A stretch of 8,456 nt of DNA from DATIHF01 sp035480955. Lineage in GTDB: Bacteria; Patescibacteriota; Microgenomatia; Woykebacterales; RBG-16-39-9b. Positions 6,131 through 8,456 of this stretch are shown in pieces. A program made the translations under genes and the position numbers. The first letter of the stretch is position 1; the number at the start of each line of letters is the position of its first letter. The stretch is from NCBI GenBank assembly GCA_035480955.1, contig DATIHF010000034.1, forward strand, positions 1-8,456, in the 5' to 3' direction. A model generated the notes under the pieces. That model saw only the letters and a program-made list of their open reading frames with translations. It made no database searches and was not told where the DNA came from.

Positions 6131-6361
6131 GTGAAAAACCCTTTTCGCAGAGAAGTAATTCAAGTTAAAGGAAGACAACTCAATCCAGGAGATACGATTC
6201 TGATCGACTTTCTGGGAAGTTTCGCTAATTCTCCTCCTCATAAAGTGAGGACCGGAGAATGGGGCAACCGTTATGTCGATCTGGAGGGGTACAAAGAAAA
6301 GATTAAGCTTGACCCTTTCTACTTCAAAGTAACAAAATTTCGCTGGCAGTTCTGGAGGTAG
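6131..6361 (+). CDS. Small hypothetical protein, 76 aa, first of a tandem pair
   Basis: Not recognised from any named family. It contains VKGRQLNPGDTILI (12-25), matched in the next gene by VYGRDLQSGDFVLI, and both end in an aromatic and basic stretch (here YFKVTKFRWQFWR). A G-D turn followed by a hydrophobic strand is typical of small SH3-like beta barrels, but this is a guess from pattern. It is net basic and has no signal or membrane helix. The start is a GTG preceded by AGGAGG with a 5-base gap. The stop TAG (6359-6361) overlaps the last bases of the ribosome site region of the next gene, one base before its ATG, so the two are translationally coupled. Confidence 0.7.
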   Translation: MKNPFRREVIQVKGRQLNPGDTILIDFLGSFANSPPHKVRTGEWGNRYVDLEGYKEKIKLDPFYFKVTKFRWQFWR

Positions 6362-6362
6362 C

Positions 6363-6572
6363 ATGTTTGGTTACAGTGTAAGCGAAGTCTACGGCCGAGA
6401 TCTGCAGAGTGGAGACTTCGTGCTGATAAATGAGAAGCGTTGCAAGGTTGTCAAAAAATTTGAGAAAAGCGGAAGATTGGTCGCTAAATCAGAAGGCAAC
6501 GAGATTAATAAGGAAATTGCAGATTTTCAGCTCTACATGAAGTTGATCAGAAAATGGTGGTGGTTCTTCTAA
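6363..6572 (+). CDS. Small hypothetical protein, 69 aa, second of a tandem pair
   Basis: A likely diverged copy of the preceding gene. VYGRDLQSGDFVLI (9-22) aligns with VKGRQLNPGDTILI there, and the end (FQLYMKLIRKWWWFF) aligns with the aromatic tail (FYFKVTKFRWQFWR). The middle, KRCKVVKKFEKSGRLVAKSEGNEI, reads as two beta strands with a turn. It is lysine-rich, and the WWWFF terminus is unusual for a soluble protein. The ribosome site GGAGG (6354-6358) lies inside the last codons of the previous gene. A strong terminator begins at its stop codon and reaches the recA stop. No function can be assigned. Confidence 0.7.
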   Translation: MFGYSVSEVYGRDLQSGDFVLINEKRCKVVKKFEKSGRLVAKSEGNEINKEIADFQLYMKLIRKWWWFF

Positions 6573-6613
6573 GTCCAGTGCTTCAGCAAAAAAGCGAGTG
6601 CTGGACTTTTTTT
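6571..6613 (+). terminator. Terminator at the 3' junction with recA
   Basis: AAGTCCAGTGC (6571-6581) pairs with GTGCTGGACTT (6598-6608), with two G-T pairs in the middle, followed by TTTTTTT. The left arm starts inside the stop of the 69-aa gene and the T-tract reaches the recA stop (6614-6612). On the minus strand no T-tract follows, so it does not end recA transcripts. Confidence 0.85.
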
Positions 6614-7649
6614 AATCCTCAGAAGAGCCGTCTTCGACTTTCATATCCATTGGGGCGTTGCCTTTGGCATAAGAATCGCGGACTTTTTTCTCCACCTCTG
6701 CAAAGACTTTTGGATTGTCCTGTAGATAACCTTTAGCCGCTTCTCTCCCTTGAGCAATATTTTGTCCACTGTACTGAAACCAAGCTCCAGATTTTTGGAT
6801 TACATCAGTTTCGATCGCCGCGTCGAGCATTGATCCTTCAGCCGAAATTCCTGATTTAAACATGATGTCAAACTCTGCAGTGCGAAAAGGCGGAGCGACT
6901 TTATTTTTTACAACTTTGACTTTGACTCGTGAGCCGACTGCTTCTTGACCATCAGTGATATTTTCTATTCGGCGCACATCCAACCGGACCGAGGAGTAAA
7001 ATTTCAGCGCTCGTCCACCGGGAGTTGTTTCCGGATTACCAAACATGACGCCCACTTTTTCTCGTAGTTGGTTGATAAAAATTACCAGGGTGTGGGATTT
7101 GGAAATTGAACTGGCAAGTTTGCGCATTGCTTGACTCATGAGTCGGGCCTGCAGACCAATGAAAGAGTCTCCCATTTCTCCTTCTACCTCAGCTCGGGGG
7201 ACTAGCGCCGCAACAGAGTCTACTACCACAACATCGACTGCGCCAGAGCGAACTAGAGTTTCGACAATTTCGAGAGCTTGCTCTCCAGTGTCTGGTTGGG
7301 AAATCAAAAGTTCTTTTATATCAACTCCAATACTCGCCGCTCGAGCTGGATCAAGGGCGTGCTCAGCATCGACAAAAGCCGCAATGCCACCTTTTTTCTG
7401 TCCCTCCTTCACAACATGCAAAGCTAGTGTAGTTTTTCCAGACCCTTCAGGTCCAAAAATTTCGATGATTCTACCTTTGGGCAAACCGCCCACTCCAAGG
7501 GCAAGGTCGAGTCCCATAACTCCAGTAGGTATGACATCGATATCCCTCTTACCGGCGTTTTCACCAAGTTTCATGATTGAGCCTTTGCCAAATTGCTTTT
7601 CGATCTCTCCCATCGCGGCTTTGATAGCTTCTAGTTTTTGATTTTCCAA
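6612..7649 (-). CDS. recA: Recombinase RecA
   Basis: RecA forms filaments on single-stranded DNA and drives homologous pairing and strand exchange with ATP. The 345-aa sequence has the Walker A motif GPEGSGKT (66-73), the catalytic Glu96 in DAEHALD, the Walker B strand VVVVDSVAAL with Asp144, and the loop L2 region from FINQLREKVG to PETTPGGRALKF (191-217) that touches DNA, including Gln194. The C-terminal domain ends in an acidic tail (DMKVEDGSSED), which in other RecA proteins restrains DNA binding. Length is normal and no intein is present. The start is a TTG with AAGGA 6-7 bases before it. No convincing promoter or LexA-type operator is visible. No terminator is visible on this strand, so its RNA may run antisense through the small-gene island towards recX. 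Confidence 0.97.
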   Translation of the reverse strand: MENQKLEAIKAAMGEIEKQFGKGSIMKLGENAGKRDIDVIPTGVMGLDLALGVGGLPKGRIIEIFGPEGSGKTTLALHVVKEGQKKGGIAAFVDAEHALDPARAASIGVDIKELLISQPDTGEQALEIVETLVRSGAVDVVVVDSVAALVPRAEVEGEMGDSFIGLQARLMSQAMRKLASSISKSHTLVIFINQLREKVGVMFGNPETTPGGRALKFYSSVRLDVRRIENITDGQEAVGSRVKVKVVKNKVAPPFRTAEFDIMFKSGISAEGSMLDAAIETDVIQKSGAWFQYSGQNIAQGREAAKGYLQDNPKVFAEVEKKVRDSYAKGNAPMDMKVEDGSSED

Positions 7650-7694
7650 AGTAATTCCTTTCTAGTTCAAGAATTAAAGTTATCTAAAAACTAG
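7631..7694. repeat. CTAG-type inverted repeats around the recA start
   Basis: On the plus strand CTAGTTTTT (7631-7639, inside recA codons 4-7) and AAAAACTAG (7686-7694) are exact inverted copies. A further CTAGTT (7662-7667) just upstream of the recA ribosome site can also pair with AACTAG (7689-7694). In recA mRNA the leader copy could therefore pair with either of two partners that flank the ribosome site. Confidence 0.35.
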
Positions 7695-7696
7695 CA

Positions 7697-7723
7697 CAAA
7701 AAGAATTACTATACAACGTAATC
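7697..7723 (-). terminator. Weak terminator candidate after the YggT gene
   Basis: On the minus strand GATTAC (7723-7718) pairs with GTAATT (7709-7704) over six bases, including one G-T pair, with an 8-nt loop, then CTTTTTG. The stem is short and AT-rich, so termination would be partial; YggT transcripts may continue into recA. Confidence 0.3.
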
Positions 7724-7758
7724 TTAAGAGATCAAACTATTTCTTTGGGGTTTGGAAT

Positions 7759-8091
7759 TTAGGTTGTTCGGCTCAAAATCCTGAAGAGGCCACCGATAAT
7801 ATAGGTGATTATCGCGACTGCCAGCATCGCTAGAAGTGAAGCCCATTCGACTCTCGCTACACTGTTGAGGGCGCTGCCTCCCACAATTCCGTAGAAAGGC
7901 GAGACTAGAGGTTGGGTCACCATGTAAATCCAATTAACTATTCCCGTACTCCCTGCACCAATCAGGATGAAAAGAAATCTCAATGCAAGTAGGATCATCA
8001 CAATCCCACCGATGAAGTAAACTATCTGCGCAGCTAAGCTAGTGGTGTGTTCCTCATGGACGTGTTCGTGGGCCAAAGTTGTATCAGTCAT
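7759..8091 (-). CDS. YggT-family membrane protein
   Basis: A 110-aa inner-membrane protein with two predicted helices: about 22-46 (QIVYFIGGIVMILLALRFLF onward) and about 83-105 (WASLLAMLAVAIITYIIGGL). Between them is the family's conserved reentrant-like segment, NWIYMVTQPLVSPFYGIVGG (53-72). Many members carry two such units; this one has a single unit. YggT proteins are poorly understood and are linked to osmotic tolerance and, in Gram-positives, to the cell-division gene cluster. The N-terminus holds four histidines in eight residues (HEHVHEEH, 8-15), which could bind a metal. AGGAGG lies 4 bases before the ATG, close but workable. It is upstream of recA on the same strand, with a 109-base gap. 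Confidence 0.8.
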   Translation of the reverse strand: MTDTTLAHEHVHEEHTTSLAAQIVYFIGGIVMILLALRFLFILIGAGSTGIVNWIYMVTQPLVSPFYGIVGGSALNSVARVEWASLLAMLAVAIITYIIGGLFRILSRTT

Positions 8092-8184
8092 AAATCCTCC
8101 TAGTTGAGAACAATTTAACTGAACCGAATAAAAATGGGATCAAGTCTGAGTAAGAATTTTGCAAGTGTAGAAAAGCTAAAATGG

Positions 8185-8193
8185 TGGTAAAAT
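8185..8193 (+). promoter_or_regulatory. Extended -10 promoter of tRNA-Pro
   Basis: TGG followed by TAAAAT, identical to the extended -10 at 1522-1530. RNA would start near 8200, about 12 bases before the tRNA. No clear -35 box is at the right distance. Confidence 0.5.
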
Positions 8194-8211
8194 GGTTCCT
8201 CAAAGAAATTT

Positions 8212-8286
8212 CGGGGTGTAGTTCAGTGGTAGAACGCAGGGCTGGGGGTCCTGATGTCGTAGGTTCAATTCCTATCACCCCGACCA
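8212..8286 (+). tRNA. tRNA-Pro, anticodon GGG
   Basis: The cloverleaf folds cleanly. The acceptor CGGGGTG (8212-8218) pairs with CACCCCG, giving the C1-G72 pair and A73 typical of proline tRNAs. The D stem is GTTC/GAAC with a short 7-base loop. The anticodon stem is CAGGG/TCCTG with loop CTGGGGG; the anticodon is at 8244-8246 and G37 follows. The T stem is GTAGG/CCTAT with loop TTCAATT. The CCA end is encoded (8284-8286). It reads CCC and CCU codons. Confidence 0.95.
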
Positions 8287-8332
8287 ACTTGAATATAAGG
8301 AGTAAAATAAAAATAAAAGAGGTGAAGTAATT

Positions 8333-8456
8333 ATGGCAAAAAATAATAAAAAAGATGATCCAAAAGGTTTCTCAGAGGGGGAACGCGATGCGCTTAAGGA
8401 TCTTATCTTGGAACGTAGGTCAGAGAAGAATGATGAAAGTACCGTTCTGGCGAAAA
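8333..8456 (+). CDS. Start of a probable DUF1801-family protein (runs off the window)
   Basis: 41 codons are visible from an ATG with an AGAGGTG ribosome site at 8318-8324. The start is a short lysine- and asparagine-rich tail, then KGFSEGERDALKDLILERR, then NDESTVLAKI-like residues at the edge. This G-F-x-x-x-E-R-x-A-x-K pattern followed by E-S-x-V-L-A-K is how I remember the N-terminal part of a group of DUF1801 proteins, small soluble proteins related to YdhG/frataxin-like folds without a settled role. The main domain lies beyond the window, so the family call is tentative. It begins 46 bases after tRNA-Pro and may be transcribed with it. Confidence 0.6.
   Translation, partial: MAKNNKKDDPKGFSEGERDALKDLILERRSEKNDESTVLAK

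Noticed and set aside
7138..7641. Plus-strand frame of 167 aa opposite recA
   Set aside because: Serine/proline-rich antisense of a highly conserved gene, without expression signals.
7650..7758. A LexA/SOS operator upstream of recA
   Set aside because: No CGAACN4GTTCG-type or CTGTN8ACAG-type palindrome was found there.
8084..8287. Minus-strand reading frame of 67 aa starting MVGVIGIEPTTSGPPA
   Set aside because: It is the antisense of tRNA-Pro; this peptide pattern is a well-known false gene call over tRNA genes.

Overview
The window looks like a chromosomal stretch from a small-genome bacterium, most likely a member of the Candidate Phyla Radiation (Patescibacteria). The basis is indirect: a recA / recX / rny / ymdB-type neighbourhood, short intergenic gaps, many short proteins without recognisable relatives, moderate GC, GTG and TTG starts, and promoters that sit almost on top of start codons. 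TGA is used as a normal stop, so the recoded Gracilibacteria/Absconditabacteria are unlikely. No 16S or ribosomal protein is present, so the assignment is an inference.

Left part (1-2313): an unrecognised 139-aa gene on the minus strand has a near-consensus promoter and its own terminator. Divergent from it is a stand-alone RecB-like PD-(D/E)XK nuclease with four cysteines that could hold an iron-sulfur cluster. Then follow an unrecognised 133-aa gene with a clear promoter and terminator, and a YwbE-family small protein.

Centre (2319-5718, minus strand): a probable operon reads recX, rny (RNase Y), a YmdB-type metallophosphoesterase and an HU-type DNA-binding protein. It combines RecA modulation, mRNA decay, nucleotide signalling and nucleoid structure. 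A 9-bp inverted repeat lies between rny and ymdB. HU probably starts at a TTG rather than at the GTG that overlaps its Shine-Dalgarno sequence.

Island (5725-6613, plus strand): three small genes sit between recA and recX, facing against both. The first (90 aa) is clearly richer in GC than its neighbours and has a full promoter, SD and terminator. The next two (76 and 69 aa) are tandem and nearly abutting, and look like diverged copies of one small family with a V-x-G-R-x-L-x-x-G-D signature and an aromatic C-terminus. This is the least explained part of the window.

Right part (6612-8456): recA (minus, TTG start), a YggT-family membrane protein with a histidine-rich N-terminus (minus), a tRNA-Pro(GGG) with encoded CCA (plus), and the start of a probable DUF1801 protein that runs off the edge. 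No CRISPR array, insertion sequence, phage gene or replication origin was seen. No gene-free stretch exceeds 300 bases.
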